A stretch of DNA of 64,000 nucleotides, taken from Candidatus Fermentibacterota bacterium (GTDB lineage Bacteria > Fermentibacterota > Fermentibacteria > Fermentibacterales > Fermentibacteraceae). Below, in pieces: positions 8,469-18,138 of the stretch. The stretch is from positions 62,001-126,000 of the forward strand of contig PDSZ01000023.1 in NCBI GenBank assembly GCA_002748705.1. Reading direction: 5' to 3'. A program made the position numbers and the translations under genes. Every line of letters starts with the position of its first letter. Within the stretch, counting starts at the first letter, position 1. The notes under the pieces were generated by a model. It did not search any database. It was given only the letters and a program-made list of their open reading frames with translations, and had not been told where the DNA came from.

Positions 8469-10503
8469 TGGTGTCACCTCCATTCTGCTTCTCAGAAGGC
8501 AGCAGTGACAGTTTTCTCTCCAGAGGATCAGCGCTTTCAACTGTTACAAAGACCTCTGCCCCTGGTTCAGTTACTGCTGGAAGTCTTCCAGGATACTCTT
8601 TCATGGCAGAGACATGAAGCAGCCCCTCTGCCGGCACATCAAGAAGCCTTATGAAAAGGCCGTAGTCAGCAACATCCCTCACAACTCCTCTGAAAGACTC
8701 GCCTGTTCTGCGGGAAAGGTAAAGCAGCGCCATCAGTTCAGTTGCATCTCTTTCTGCCTTCTCTGCCCTTCTCTCCAGAGCAGAACAAACCTCGGCAGCG
8801 GAGGCTCCTGACTCCCCTCCTCTTACTTTTCCCTGTTCCCATGCGGTAATTGCCTGATGAACCATCAGATCCGGATACCGTCTGATAGGGCTGGTGAAGT
8901 GAAGGTAGTCTCTAAGCGCCAGACCGTAGTGACCGGTGTTGTCAGGGGAATAAACCGCTTTCTGCATTGATCTGAGAACTGCATCTCTCACAAGGGGATA
9001 AACAGGAGAGTCCTGAGCAGCCCTCACTGCTCCTGAGAGAGCTGCGGCGGTTGGAGCTGAGTTCCCCGGCACACTGAAACCGTAAATAGACAGTGTTCTT
9101 CTCAGTTTGTCAGAAGCTTCCGGCACCGGATCTCCGTGAACCCTGTAGAGAACATCCATCTCAAGCCATTTGCAGAACTGGGCAACTGCGCTGTTAGCCT
9201 CGACCATGAAGTTTTCTATCATTCTGTGGGCAGGATCGTCAGGTACCTTCTCAAAACCTGACGGAAGACCGTCACCTCCGAAAACAGTTCTGAACTCAGA
9301 TGCTCCCAGATCAACAGCCCCTCGTTCTTCCCTTATGGTATTCAGCTGATTGCTCAACTGCGAGAACAATCTGAAAAGACTGTCAATCTCCTGGTCTCCT
9401 GAACTGTCTCCCTGAATAAAGCTGAGCGCTTCAGTGTAGTTAAGCCGCCTTCTTGAGCGAATCTTTGAGGAACAGACTCTGAAATCCTTTCTTCTGCCTT
9501 TGCTGTCGTAATCAATAAACACTGTCTTGGTCAGTCTCTCAACTCCCGGCTGAAGTGAACACGAACCGTTGGAAAGTGTTTCAGGTATCATAGGCAGAAC
9601 TCTGTCAGGAAGGTAAACACTGGTTCCTCTTGAATATGCCTCAGCGTCAATCAGTGAACCCGGAGGCGCGTAAACTGAAACATCGGCTATGTGTACCCCA
9701 AGCCTGCAGCCCCCGTCCCCGGTCTTCTCAATGGAAACGGCGTCATCAAAGTCTCTGGCATCCACAGGATCAATGGTGATGGTGCAGAGGCCGGTGAGAT
9801 CCTCCCTGTTTATAACAACAGGTTCAATTGATACCCTGTCTGCCTCCTCCTTTACATCATTCGGGAAATCAGCAGGAAGGCCTGTATCAATGCACACCGA
9901 ATCAATAAGCGCTCTGGGAGAATCAGGTGATCCTACGCTGTTCTCTGCTGTAACCTTCATTCCGTGTCTGCTGTACTGAATGGAACAGCCTACAAGGTCT
10001 CCAGCCTTCAGCTCCCTTCCTGAAGGGTCAAGAGGCAGGTTTCCAGGAAGCCTTGGATCAAGTGGATCAAGAAACCACTTTCCGTTCCTCTCTCTGGCTA
10101 TTCCTGCAATGGAATCCCTGCTCCTTTTAAGAACCTCCACTACTCTGCCCCGATACCCGGAGCGGTGCAGATCAGGCTCTGTAAGCCTTACGATAACTGT
10201 ATCACCATCAACAGCACCTGCTGTATCCATCCGGTCTACAGAGATACGAACCTCGGAAGCCCTGACCACTGCCGAACCGTCTGCTCTGGCTCTTAACACA
10301 CCTTTTTCAAGGCCCAGAACCCTGAGAACCGCGTAACGGCCTTTTCCTGCGTGCCAGATTTTTCCTTCAGCCAGAAGCTTCTCAAGAGCCCCTGTCTTGT
10401 CCCTGACATCAGGAAGCCTGTAGCCTATAGCCTTAATATCAAGTTTTTCCCCGCTCTCCTGGAGCAGGCTGTATATACGGGAAGCGTTATCTTCCAACTG
10501 CAA
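8461..10503 (-). CDS. rnr: Ribonuclease R (RNB/S1 exoribonuclease)
   Basis: 680 residues. The order is an N-terminal winged-helix-like segment (about 1-60), a cold-shock OB region, the RNB catalytic domain with DPVDARDFDDA (245-255, the Asp cluster that binds Mg2+), then HIADVSVYAPPGS, HFTSPIRRYPDL and a C-terminal S1 domain (about 600-675, FRGVVRDVADYGLFIRL). It degrades structured RNA 3' to 5'. The length is at the short end for RNase R/VacB. Its start overlaps the end of the zinc-ribbon kinase-like gene by 17 bases and its end overlaps nadE, so it belongs to the same transcript. Confidence 0.95.
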   Translation of the reverse strand: MQLEDNASRIYSLLQESGEKLDIKAIGYRLPDVRDKTGALEKLLAEGKIWHAGKGRYAVLRVLGLEKGVLRARADGSAVVRASEVRISVDRMDTAGAVDGDTVIVRLTEPDLHRSGYRGRVVEVLKRSRDSIAGIARERNGKWFLDPLDPRLPGNLPLDPSGRELKAGDLVGCSIQYSRHGMKVTAENSVGSPDSPRALIDSVCIDTGLPADFPNDVKEEADRVSIEPVVINREDLTGLCTITIDPVDARDFDDAVSIEKTGDGGCRLGVHIADVSVYAPPGSLIDAEAYSRGTSVYLPDRVLPMIPETLSNGSCSLQPGVERLTKTVFIDYDSKGRRKDFRVCSSKIRSRRRLNYTEALSFIQGDSSGDQEIDSLFRLFSQLSNQLNTIREERGAVDLGASEFRTVFGGDGLPSGFEKVPDDPAHRMIENFMVEANSAVAQFCKWLEMDVLYRVHGDPVPEASDKLRRTLSIYGFSVPGNSAPTAAALSGAVRAAQDSPVYPLVRDAVLRSMQKAVYSPDNTGHYGLALRDYLHFTSPIRRYPDLMVHQAITAWEQGKVRGGESGASAAEVCSALERRAEKAERDATELMALLYLSRRTGESFRGVVRDVADYGLFIRLLDVPAEGLLHVSAMKEYPGRLPAVTEPGAEVFVTVESADPLERKLSLLPSEKQNGGDTSE

Positions 10504-11230
10504 GTGACACCTTTCCTGAATTGTCTGTCCACCGCTGAATGATCAGCGCTGATCCTGAAGCTGATGCTGCTTCTCCAGCCAGTGCAGCCGCAGCAGGAGC
10601 CTGTTCCGCTCCGGGCATATGCGTTATTCCTGCACCTTTAGGCTTTTCCCATTCAAAGCTGATAATCCTGCCTTCTGCTGTGCCTTTGATTTCACCTCTG
10701 CCGGCAACGCAGAGAACACACCAGGTTGCCATTCCAATTAAGGCTGCAAATGCCTGTGATATGTCGGAGCAATAAAGAGGAGAATCAAGATTCATTGTTT
10801 CTGTTCCGGAAGTTGAAACGCTTCTTCCGCATGCTGTATTCAGAAAAAGATTAACCCGCCTGAGGCAAGAAGTATCCAGAACATCAGTACCGCTTGTGCC
10901 AAGTGTCCCTGTAAGGGTACGAATAAACTCAACCAGCAATCCGGCGGCACTGCCGGCTGCAAAGAGCTTCTCCTGCACCTTCCTGATATCCGGCATGAAC
11001 ATTTCTGCAAGCTCAATGTTACCTGTAACACCTGCCAGAATATTACTGATGTTATGAAGAAAGTAGGGCATGAGCAGACCGGTGAACAGGTCTATACACC
11101 TGCAGTACCTGCAGATCCGGTTGAATTCTTTTACCATGTCAGCATTAAATCTATTCTGGCAGCTGACGCAATAAAAACCAGGCTCCAGAGAAAGCAGGTT
11201 ATCGCCGGAGTTCAACTCCCTGAAAATCAT
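10487..11230 (-). CDS. Zinc-ribbon protein with histidine-kinase-like H-box, no visible ATPase boxes
   Basis: 247 residues, not assignable to a named family. The N-terminus has a four-cysteine site C21, C24, C40, C43 (CVSC...CRYC). It is followed by a segment very like a kinase dimerisation/phosphoacceptor helix, PYFLHNISNILAGVTGNIEL with His59; compare HDFNNILMAISGNAYLA in the sensor kinase encoded just upstream. The rest (about 130-247) has a short helix LYCSDISQAFAALIGMA where a kinase N-box would be, but none of the Asn, DxGxG or GxGL motifs. It may be a degenerate kinase, a phosphotransfer or dimerisation partner, or a pseudokinase reading zinc or redox state. It starts one base after rarA ends and overlaps rnr. 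Confidence 0.6.
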   Translation of the reverse strand: MIFRELNSGDNLLSLEPGFYCVSCQNRFNADMVKEFNRICRYCRCIDLFTGLLMPYFLHNISNILAGVTGNIELAEMFMPDIRKVQEKLFAAGSAAGLLVEFIRTLTGTLGTSGTDVLDTSCLRRVNLFLNTACGRSVSTSGTETMNLDSPLYCSDISQAFAALIGMATWCVLCVAGRGEIKGTAEGRIISFEWEKPKGAGITHMPGAEQAPAAAALAGEAASASGSALIIQRWTDNSGKVSLAVGR

Positions 11231-11231
11231 A

Positions 11232-12551
11232 TCAACCTCCCTCCTGTCTTGCTGATTTTCTCAACGATTTCCACCTTTTCAGAAGCTCAGACAATACCTT
11301 CTCTCTGCCAGAGTCTGAAGGATGATAAAACTCAGGTTCTTTAAGCTTTTTTGGAAAGTTGCAGTGTGTTACCATACCATCCGGCATATCATGGGCGTAC
11401 TGATAGCCCCTTCCGTAATCAAGTTTCTTCATGAGCCCTGTGGGAGCGTTTCTGAGATGAAGGGGAACCGGCAGCGAACCGGTGCGCTTCACAAGGCTGC
11501 ATACTGACTTCCAGGCTTTATAGACACTGTTCGATTTAGGAGCAAGTGCAAGGTGAACCGCTGCCTCGGCAAGGGCAAGGTCGCCTTCAGGTGAACCGAG
11601 AAACCTGTAAGAGTCCACAGCCCTCATCGCAACTGTAAGGGAAGAAGGGTCAGCCAGGCCTATGTCTTCCGATGCAAATCGTATCATCCTTCTGCCTATG
11701 TAGAGAGGATCCTCTCCGGAGACTATCATTCTCGCCAGCCAGTACAGAGCAGCATCCGGGTCACCGGATCTCATGGACTTGTGAAGGGCGCTGATGAGAT
11801 TGTAGTGCTCTTCTCCTGCTCTGTCATAAAGAAGAGGAGCAGACTGCACCAGTTTCAATACCATTTCTTCTGTAACGCCATCTTCGCCTGCCGAGCCGGT
11901 TAACTGTTCAAGGATGTTCATACACCTTCTCGCATCCCCGTCAGCAGCAGATGCTATCAGTTTAACAGCTTCTTCAGAAACCTTCACTCCGCATACGCTT
12001 TGGTAAAGCTCACATGAGAATGTATGCTGGAGCATATTTGCAAGCTCAGTCTCAGAGAGAGCTGTCAGCACATGAACTGAGCACCTGCTCAGAAGAGGAG
12101 CATTTACATGAAATGAAGGGTTCTCGGTGGTTGCCCCCACAAGCCTTATGGTACCGCTCTCCACATGGGGAAGAAATGCGTCCTGCTGAGCTTTATTAAA
12201 ACGATGAATCTCATCAACAAAGAGCATGGTTCCCTGGCCTGAAGCAAGCCTTTTCTCTGCTTCCTGAACTATGCGCCGCACATCCCCCACACCGCCTGTG
12301 ACTGCACTAAACCTTACAAAGTGTTCGCTGACATGATCTGCAACGATAAGAGCCAGAGTTGTCTTTCCTGTACCTGGAGGGCCCCAGAGGATGAATGAGC
12401 CTGCCGAACCGCTCTCAACAGATATTCTGAATGGAGCGTCCTCTGCCAGAAGACTGGACTGTCCAAAAACCTGATCCAGGGATTTGGGCCTGAACAGCTC
12501 CGCAAATGGAGCTGAAGGTCTGTCTGTATAGTTGAAAAGATTGGATTCCAT
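11232..12551 (-). CDS. rarA: Replication-associated recombination protein A (MgsA/RarA AAA+ ATPase)
   Basis: 439 residues. The Walker A motif is GPPGTGKTTLAL and the Walker B is FVDEIHRFNKAQQDAFLPHV, with GATTENPSFHVN as sensor 1 region and YLARMIVSGEDPLYIGRR in the C-terminal tetramerisation part; all are typical of RarA/WRNIP1. The protein acts at stalled replication forks. No Shine-Dalgarno site is seen before the ATG; instead the 37 bases between this gene and the kinase gene are T-rich with a TATATT a few bases before the start. It may be translated by readthrough or as a nearly leaderless message. Confidence 0.95.
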   Translation of the reverse strand: MESNLFNYTDRPSAPFAELFRPKSLDQVFGQSSLLAEDAPFRISVESGSAGSFILWGPPGTGKTTLALIVADHVSEHFVRFSAVTGGVGDVRRIVQEAEKRLASGQGTMLFVDEIHRFNKAQQDAFLPHVESGTIRLVGATTENPSFHVNAPLLSRCSVHVLTALSETELANMLQHTFSCELYQSVCGVKVSEEAVKLIASAADGDARRCMNILEQLTGSAGEDGVTEEMVLKLVQSAPLLYDRAGEEHYNLISALHKSMRSGDPDAALYWLARMIVSGEDPLYIGRRMIRFASEDIGLADPSSLTVAMRAVDSYRFLGSPEGDLALAEAAVHLALAPKSNSVYKAWKSVCSLVKRTGSLPVPLHLRNAPTGLMKKLDYGRGYQYAHDMPDGMVTHCNFPKKLKEPEFYHPSDSGREKVLSELLKRWKSLRKSARQEGG

Positions 12552-12588
12552 GAGTGAAATATAAACGAAAACTCAGTTGAAAAAGCAC

Positions 12589-15500
12589 TCACGGAAACAG
12601 TAAAGCCTGTATTTTACCTGCAAGCTCCGAAACTGAATAGGGCTTCTTGAGGAACCCTTCCGGCTTGATATCTGTGAATCTTGACAGCATTTCATGCTCG
12701 TTATAGCCACTGGAGATAAGAACAGGTGTCTTCGGTGACATTTTCCTTATCTCTCTGAACACTTCATCTCCATCCATTTCAGGCATGGTCAGATCAAGAA
12801 TGACAATGGAGAATTCCTCAGAAGACGCTTTAAATTTGTTGAGCCCTTCACGGCCATTTGAAGCAAGAGTAACCGAAAGTCCCATACCTGTAATCATTGT
12901 TTCGGCAATGGATCTGATAAGGGGTTCATCATCAACAAAGAGAATTTTTCCCGATCTCTTTTTCACAGTGCTGTTATCTGATGATGAGCTGTCCTCAAGT
13001 GAAGGGATCTCAGCAGCAACGGGAAACAGGGCTTTGAAAGAAGAACCTTCTCCGGGAACTGACTGTATATCCAGAGCGCCGCAGTGGCTGCTCATTATGC
13101 CCAGAACAGCAGAAAGCCCCAGCCCCCGTCCTGCAAACTTGGTTGTAAAAAACGGATCGAAAATTTTCTCAAACAGATCTTTCTCCATTCCCTTGCCTGT
13201 ATCTTTCACCATTATCCAGGAGTAGAGGCCTGTCTTGAGCTTTTCGGTTCTGTTCAGCGTATCAAGATACTCCCTGTCGCAGAATCTTGAACCTGTTGAA
13301 ACAATCACCTTACCTGTATTCTGCTCCAGAGCTTCAGACGCATTGGTAATCAGGTTCATCACCACCTGCCTTACCTGGGCAGCATCAGCCATAATTACCG
13401 GAACCAGCGGATCCATATCAAAAATCAATTCTGCTTTTCTCGACATGGAAATCCTGAGAATCTCAGAAACATCAGCTGCTATCTCGCTGAGATTCACAGG
13501 AACTATTCGGCTCTCTCCCCTTCCGGAATAAGACAGCATCTGACCTGCCAGGTCAGATGCACGAGCGACGGCTTTTTCAATAGCTTCAAGGTACTCCAGA
13601 GAATCGGTACCTTCGTTCACTGCTTTTCCTGCAAGATAAGCATTGCCTGAGATGGCCATAAGGATGTTGTTGAAGTCGTGTGCAATACCTCCTGCAAGGA
13701 GACCCAGGCTCTCCAGCTTCTGAACATGCCTTATTTGAGCCTCAAGTTTCTTCTGCTCCTCTTCCGCTTTCTTTCTCTTGGTGACATCCCGGCAGATAAC
13801 AAGTACCGAGTCATGATCGTAAGGAGATATAACTGCCTCGTAGTAGTGTCTGCCTTCAGAAAGATTAACCGAATACTCAAAAGTTCCAGCACGGTGGTTA
13901 TTCAAAGCATCTGCAATGGCATCCAGAGCCTGACTGAGATATTCAGGTTTGAGACCAATATTTGAAATGTTTCCGCCTATGACCTCCTCAGAAGGAATCA
14001 GAAGAGCCGACGGATCGTTTGTATAATAATCGAGAAAATCACCGTTGCAATTCATAACAAGCATCAGATCGGGAATAGCACGGAGCAGTGAACTGGTCTT
14101 CTCCAGTGATTCATTAAGCTTGATCTGGTATTCAATAAGGCTGGAAATGTCAGAGAGAGCAATAACTCCCATACCGCCGCTGTTGGGTATTGTGGAAGCA
14201 CAGGCGTGAACATGTTTAAAGCTGCCGTCCTTTGCTTTAAACCTGAACTCATACTCCATCTGTGTACTGAATTCCGAGGCGAGCCTTTCCTCTCTGATTG
14301 CTGTAACTTTATCCACATCTTCAGGATGAACAAAATCAATCCAGTTGCGCTTGCCAACCACCTCTTCCGGAAGATAACCTGAGAGTCGCCTGCTGTTGGC
14401 ATTGGCAGAAACCACAATACCGTCATGGTCAATGATTACAATGGCATTACCTGTATTCTCATGTATGGCACGGTATCTCTCTTCGGTCTTCATAAGTGCC
14501 TGAGCATCCCGTAATCTGTCGGTTATATCCAGAGCCACTCCACCGATAAGAGGTTCGTTGCCCTCCTGATCTATTCTGAAATAATGCGTTTCCAGCTTCA
14601 GAGGATCTCCGTTATGGTGGACCAGATTCCGAACCTGACAAAGATACCCTTTCTTCAGCACCTTCTGATCTCTGGCACGAAGCCTTTCAACCACATCAGC
14701 AGGGTATATCTCTTCAGGAAACTTTTTAATCCAGTCAGAATAACTTTTCATGTTCTTAAGCTTGCTGTTTACTTTAAGGTATCTTGATTGTGAATCCCTT
14801 ATAAATGCCGGTCCTGGAAAGTTCTCAAGGAAAGCATTAAGCATATTTCTGGTCTTCAGCACCTCCTGTGCTGTCTTTCTCTGCTCTTTTCTGAGCTTGA
14901 GTGCTTTCAGTGCATAGTTCAGGTTTCCTGCCAAATCAGACAGAATAGCAGTATGCGATTCATCCAGAACACAATTCATACTGTCTTCTGCAGGTTTGCA
15001 GAGGATGTACCTGAAATAACCGTCATCAGCAGAAAGCCTTAGACATACCCAGTTCTTTCCGGGCATTCCTGGAAGAGTCAGACCGATGCAAACACTGCCC
15101 TGCCACTCAAGGGAGTCCAGATGGCTGCATGTAACCTTCGGCAGAGAAAATGTACAATCCTGAAAGAGTTCCGACTCCAGAATAACCGCAACAGTTTTCT
15201 CAATCAGCTCTTCAGGCAAATGGCTTTCAAAGATTATTCTGTCTGTTTTGTGAAGGGTGTCAAGGAGACGATTAACACAACGGGCTTTTTTCTCCAAAAG
15301 GCGTAGATGAGTTACATCTTCAGCGATAATCATAAGGTAATCAGAAGTACCGTCACTGTTCCAGACGGGGCTTCTGTAAACATCAAATGTTCTGCCGTCT
15401 GCAAACTGCTCATCACATCTTACTGCAGTTCCTGATTCCCATGCTTTTCTGTCTGACTCACTGCAGACAGATGAAAGAAATGTCACAGAACCATCTGGCG

Positions 15501-15909
15501 GAGCAGCCCTTCTCCGCAAACTGTCAGCAATATCATTACAGTAAATCCAGTCTCCATTTATTGATTTCAGTATAACCAACACTGAATTAGTAATAGAAAG
15601 ACTTTTATGGAGTTCTTTAATATTAAATCTAATGGAAGGTGATGATACGGATATATCGATCTCAGAAAGCAAAACTGTATATCCTGTGTCAGACTGAACA
15701 GCGGCGACTCTGTAAGAATTCCTGCCTGCTGTAACAGTCTGAACCGAAACTGTATCAAGACTGAAACCGGAAAAGCATTCAGAAATATTCTTTCCCAGCT
15801 TCAGAACAGGACAGTTGCCGGATAAAATCCTGCCTGAATTGTCCAGCTCTATTATTTCAGCAAAACCGGATTTCTCAAGAAAGTTTCTGAAATCAATTTT
15901 CTCTGTCAA
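12589..15909 (-). CDS. Hybrid sensor histidine kinase, multi-PAS, with C-terminal receiver
   Basis: 1106 residues from a TTG start with GAGGTG just upstream. There is no transmembrane segment, so it is probably cytoplasmic. PAS-like domains lie at about 95-205, 355-465, 475-590 (best preserved, NAIVIIDHDGIVVSANA) and 600-710. The HisKA helix has GGIAHDFNNIL with His744. The ATPase has the N-box NLITNASEAL (Asn857), DTGKGM (903-908) and GRGLGLS. The receiver (about 987-1105) has DD at 993-994, phosphoacceptor Asp1039 in ILDLTMPEMDG and Lys1088/1089. An internal GAF-like stretch (about 220-340) is possible. No output domain or cognate regulator is adjacent. It sits just upstream of rarA. Confidence 0.93.
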   Translation of the reverse strand: MTEKIDFRNFLEKSGFAEIIELDNSGRILSGNCPVLKLGKNISECFSGFSLDTVSVQTVTAGRNSYRVAAVQSDTGYTVLLSEIDISVSSPSIRFNIKELHKSLSITNSVLVILKSINGDWIYCNDIADSLRRRAAPPDGSVTFLSSVCSESDRKAWESGTAVRCDEQFADGRTFDVYRSPVWNSDGTSDYLMIIAEDVTHLRLLEKKARCVNRLLDTLHKTDRIIFESHLPEELIEKTVAVILESELFQDCTFSLPKVTCSHLDSLEWQGSVCIGLTLPGMPGKNWVCLRLSADDGYFRYILCKPAEDSMNCVLDESHTAILSDLAGNLNYALKALKLRKEQRKTAQEVLKTRNMLNAFLENFPGPAFIRDSQSRYLKVNSKLKNMKSYSDWIKKFPEEIYPADVVERLRARDQKVLKKGYLCQVRNLVHHNGDPLKLETHYFRIDQEGNEPLIGGVALDITDRLRDAQALMKTEERYRAIHENTGNAIVIIDHDGIVVSANANSRRLSGYLPEEVVGKRNWIDFVHPEDVDKVTAIREERLASEFSTQMEYEFRFKAKDGSFKHVHACASTIPNSGGMGVIALSDISSLIEYQIKLNESLEKTSSLLRAIPDLMLVMNCNGDFLDYYTNDPSALLIPSEEVIGGNISNIGLKPEYLSQALDAIADALNNHRAGTFEYSVNLSEGRHYYEAVISPYDHDSVLVICRDVTKRKKAEEEQKKLEAQIRHVQKLESLGLLAGGIAHDFNNILMAISGNAYLAGKAVNEGTDSLEYLEAIEKAVARASDLAGQMLSYSGRGESRIVPVNLSEIAADVSEILRISMSRKAELIFDMDPLVPVIMADAAQVRQVVMNLITNASEALEQNTGKVIVSTGSRFCDREYLDTLNRTEKLKTGLYSWIMVKDTGKGMEKDLFEKIFDPFFTTKFAGRGLGLSAVLGIMSSHCGALDIQSVPGEGSSFKALFPVAAEIPSLEDSSSSDNSTVKKRSGKILFVDDEPLIRSIAETMITGMGLSVTLASNGREGLNKFKASSEEFSIVILDLTMPEMDGDEVFREIRKMSPKTPVLISSGYNEHEMLSRFTDIKPEGFLKKPYSVSELAGKIQALLFP

Positions 15910-15964
15910 AGCACCTCACCTTCACTATAAACCCCATTATTAATGAAAATAAGACCAAAAGCAA

Positions 15965-15990
15965 GAAGGGCGCCTGTAAAGACGCCCTTC
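15965..15990 (-). terminator. Terminator hairpin after the acidic lipoprotein gene
   Basis: An 8-bp perfect stem (GAAGGGCG pairing with CGCCCTTC) with a 10-base loop lies 19 bases past the lipoprotein stop. On the minus strand it is followed by a loose T-rich stretch (TTGCTTTTGG). It separates the lipoprotein transcript from the sensor kinase. Confidence 0.7.
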
Positions 15991-16008
15991 CTGAAAACAA
16001 AGCTGCTG

Positions 16009-16959
16009 CTATTCTGCTGCGGCTCCCTCGAACTGGGCAGCAAAGCCCTGGAGCATCATTGCAAGAGGAATCACCTGATCAGGCTCGTCTGTCATGAGAT
16101 TTTCAGCCCCTTCAAAACCCCATCCGGTAACCATTACAGCACCGCCTTCTTCCTGAGCATCCAGAGGCTCAACTCTGGCTTCCATCAAGGGAACAATAGG
16201 AAGTTCATCTGAAATGGCAACAGTAATAGTTCCCTCTTCAGGGTGTGAAGCAGTGAAAACCGTGCAGTCAACACCGTCGATATCCACCTGATCCACGCTG
16301 AACTCAGCCTGCTCAAGCTCTGCCATCATTTCTTCCATCTCGGCGCCCTGTTCAGGATCCATGCTCTCATCAAGAAAATCGGGATTTTCAGCGATCATCT
16401 CTTCCACCAGTTCGGGAACGCCTGCCATATCAAGGAGCATAAGCTGTGTTCCGTCGTTTACCTTGATTTTCTTAACCGCTGTAAGGAAAAGAATCATGTT
16501 CTCAAGGTATTCCTCGTTCTCCATGATGTTGCCGTTCTCAGGCATGTACTCTTCCATGTAAGCAACAGGATCTGCCATGAATTCATCTATGTAGCCGCTG
16601 CCCATCTCGGTAAGCTGACCGAGAATTTCAGGATCAATGAGAACCTGAGCAACAGCTTCGCCGTCAAACTCAATCTGGTACCATAAGCAGCCTTCTTCTT
16701 CAGCAACAATTGAGAATACTGCTTCAGCTTCCTCGCCTTCAACACCGTAAGCTATCCACTGCCCTACTGCAGGGTCCATGTACTCTATGGAGACATCACC
16801 GCTCCGGCCTTCTTCACCGCCGCTGCCATTGTCGCCGCTGTCAGCAGCCTCTCCGGCTTCACCGCCTTCACCTGCAGGCGCAGGGTGTCCACCCTGCTCA
16901 CCGCAGCCGAAAGCAAAGAGAACCAGAAGCATCGCCAGGAGCATTGCGAATTTCTTCAT
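16009..16959 (-). CDS. Acidic lipoprotein of unknown function
   Basis: 316 residues starting with a lipoprotein signal peptide (MKKFAMLLAMLLVLFAFGC, lipobox AFGC). A Gly/Glu/Asp-rich low-complexity linker covers about 20-55. The remainder is strongly acidic, with runs such as MEEYMPENG and EMEEMMAELEQAEF, and almost no cysteines. I do not recognise a family. The layout, a short linker and then an alternating strand/helix globular domain, resembles envelope lipoproteins of the LolA/DUF4412 type, but this is only a shape argument. The ATG is preceded by AAAGGAAG. It lies 37 bases after apt and may be cotranscribed; a hairpin terminator follows. Confidence 0.75.
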   Translation of the reverse strand: MKKFAMLLAMLLVLFAFGCGEQGGHPAPAGEGGEAGEAADSGDNGSGGEEGRSGDVSIEYMDPAVGQWIAYGVEGEEAEAVFSIVAEEEGCLWYQIEFDGEAVAQVLIDPEILGQLTEMGSGYIDEFMADPVAYMEEYMPENGNIMENEEYLENMILFLTAVKKIKVNDGTQLMLLDMAGVPELVEEMIAENPDFLDESMDPEQGAEMEEMMAELEQAEFSVDQVDIDGVDCTVFTASHPEEGTITVAISDELPIVPLMEARVEPLDAQEEGGAVMVTGWGFEGAENLMTDEPDQVIPLAMMLQGFAAQFEGAAAE

Positions 16960-16996
16960 TCTTTCTTCCTTTCAGTACAGACCGGAATATCCGGCC

Positions 16997-17530
16997 TTAG
17001 TTTAATTTTATCAAAGAATGTACCGGTATACCCGACTCTTCAACCTTTTCAGCACCTCCCAGAAAGACAAGGTTCATAAGAAAGGCAGCGGCAACCGGAA
17101 CACTTCCGTCCCGTTTTATCAGTTCTCCGGCAGCAATGGCAGTACCGCCTGTGGCTATCAGATCATCTACTATAAGCACCTTTGAGCCTTCAGGAAGTGA
17201 ATTCCTGTGCATCTCAACTGTATTTGTTCCGTACTCCAGAGTGTAGTCCTCGCTGATTACATCTGCAGGAAGCTTTCCAGGCTTTCGAATAAGCACCAGA
17301 GGAATATCCATTCTGTCAGCAATTATTCCTCCGAACATGAAACCTCTGGATTCAATAGCAGCCACTGCATTAAACGGAATATTCTCAACCATTCCCAGCA
17401 TATGCGTAACTGCATCGCCTAAAGCTCCAGGGTGGGTAAGCACTGTTGTAAGGTCCTTGAAGACTATACCCTTCCTGGGAAAATCCACAACATCCCTGTA
17501 AAGTGCTGCTATCTCATCAATGGTTAGCAT
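16997..17530 (-). CDS. apt: Adenine phosphoribosyltransferase
   Basis: 177 residues, normal length for Apt, which salvages adenine with PRPP to AMP in the cytoplasm. The PRPP-binding loop is VLIVDDLIATGGTAIA (about 114-129). The N-terminal DFPRKGIVFKDLTTVL and AIESRGFMFGG are family hallmarks. A GGAGAGGA Shine-Dalgarno site lies upstream of the ATG. The gene overlaps the end of the LOG-like gene by 14 bases. Confidence 0.96.
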   Translation of the reverse strand: MLTIDEIAALYRDVVDFPRKGIVFKDLTTVLTHPGALGDAVTHMLGMVENIPFNAVAAIESRGFMFGGIIADRMDIPLVLIRKPGKLPADVISEDYTLEYGTNTVEMHRNSLPEGSKVLIVDDLIATGGTAIAAGELIKRDGSVPVAAAFLMNLVFLGGAEKVEESGIPVHSLIKLN

Positions 17531-17987
17531 TATTCCTCTCCGTGTTCCTTAAAACAAATTCAACAGCTTCCTCTGGAGTATTAACCTGAACAACCCCTGG
17601 CAGATCTTTCCAGCTGCCGAAACAACACACAGGTTTTCCTGCCTGCAGGGAAAAAGCTATCTCTGAAAGCGTTCCGTAAGAGCCTCCCACAGCGCACACC
17701 ACCTGGCCTGAAAGGGCAATGATTCTGTTCCGTGATGCCCCCATACCGGTTGGTATCGTAAAAGAGAGAAATCTGTTTCCTGAACCGGCATCTTCACCTG
17801 GAAGAATGCCGATAACAGTGCCCCCTGCAGAATCGCACCCTCTGGAAACAGCCTCCATAACCCCTGCCCCTCCTCCGCAGACCACAGTAAAACCTGCTTC
17901 TGCCAGAAGCAACCCGAGGCGAAAAGCAAAAGCCCCCTCTTCTGAGGATGCACTGTTCCCTCCGATAACGCTGACCAGATGATTCAT
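17517..17987 (-). CDS. LOG-like / TIGR00725-type Rossmann protein
   Basis: 156 residues when started at the ATG at 17987 (MNHLVSVIGGNSAS); an upstream in-frame start at 18068 would add 27 residues unlike the family. The motifs are VIGGNSAS, VVCGGGAGVMEAVSRG (nucleotide-phosphate binding), GASRNRIIALSG and AVGGSYGTLSEIAFSL. These place it with the lysine-decarboxylase-like LOG/TIGR00725 proteins, some of which hydrolyse nucleoside 5'-monophosphates. Its overlap with apt is consistent with a purine or nucleotide salvage role, which is inference. No strong promoter was found upstream. Confidence 0.8.
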   Translation of the reverse strand: MNHLVSVIGGNSASSEEGAFAFRLGLLLAEAGFTVVCGGGAGVMEAVSRGCDSAGGTVIGILPGEDAGSGNRFLSFTIPTGMGASRNRIIALSGQVVCAVGGSYGTLSEIAFSLQAGKPVCCFGSWKDLPGVVQVNTPEEAVEFVLRNTERNNANH

Positions 17988-18138
17988 TGCAGGTAAAATA
18001 CAATCACAGAGAGCAAAATGCAAAACAGAATTCAAATGGTCCTGCAAGGCAAAAGCTGCAGTTCTCACGAAATAAGTATTCAGACCAGCTCTTCAAATGG
18101 CAGTTAAAAGGTCAGCCCATGTTCAACTACCTGATCAA

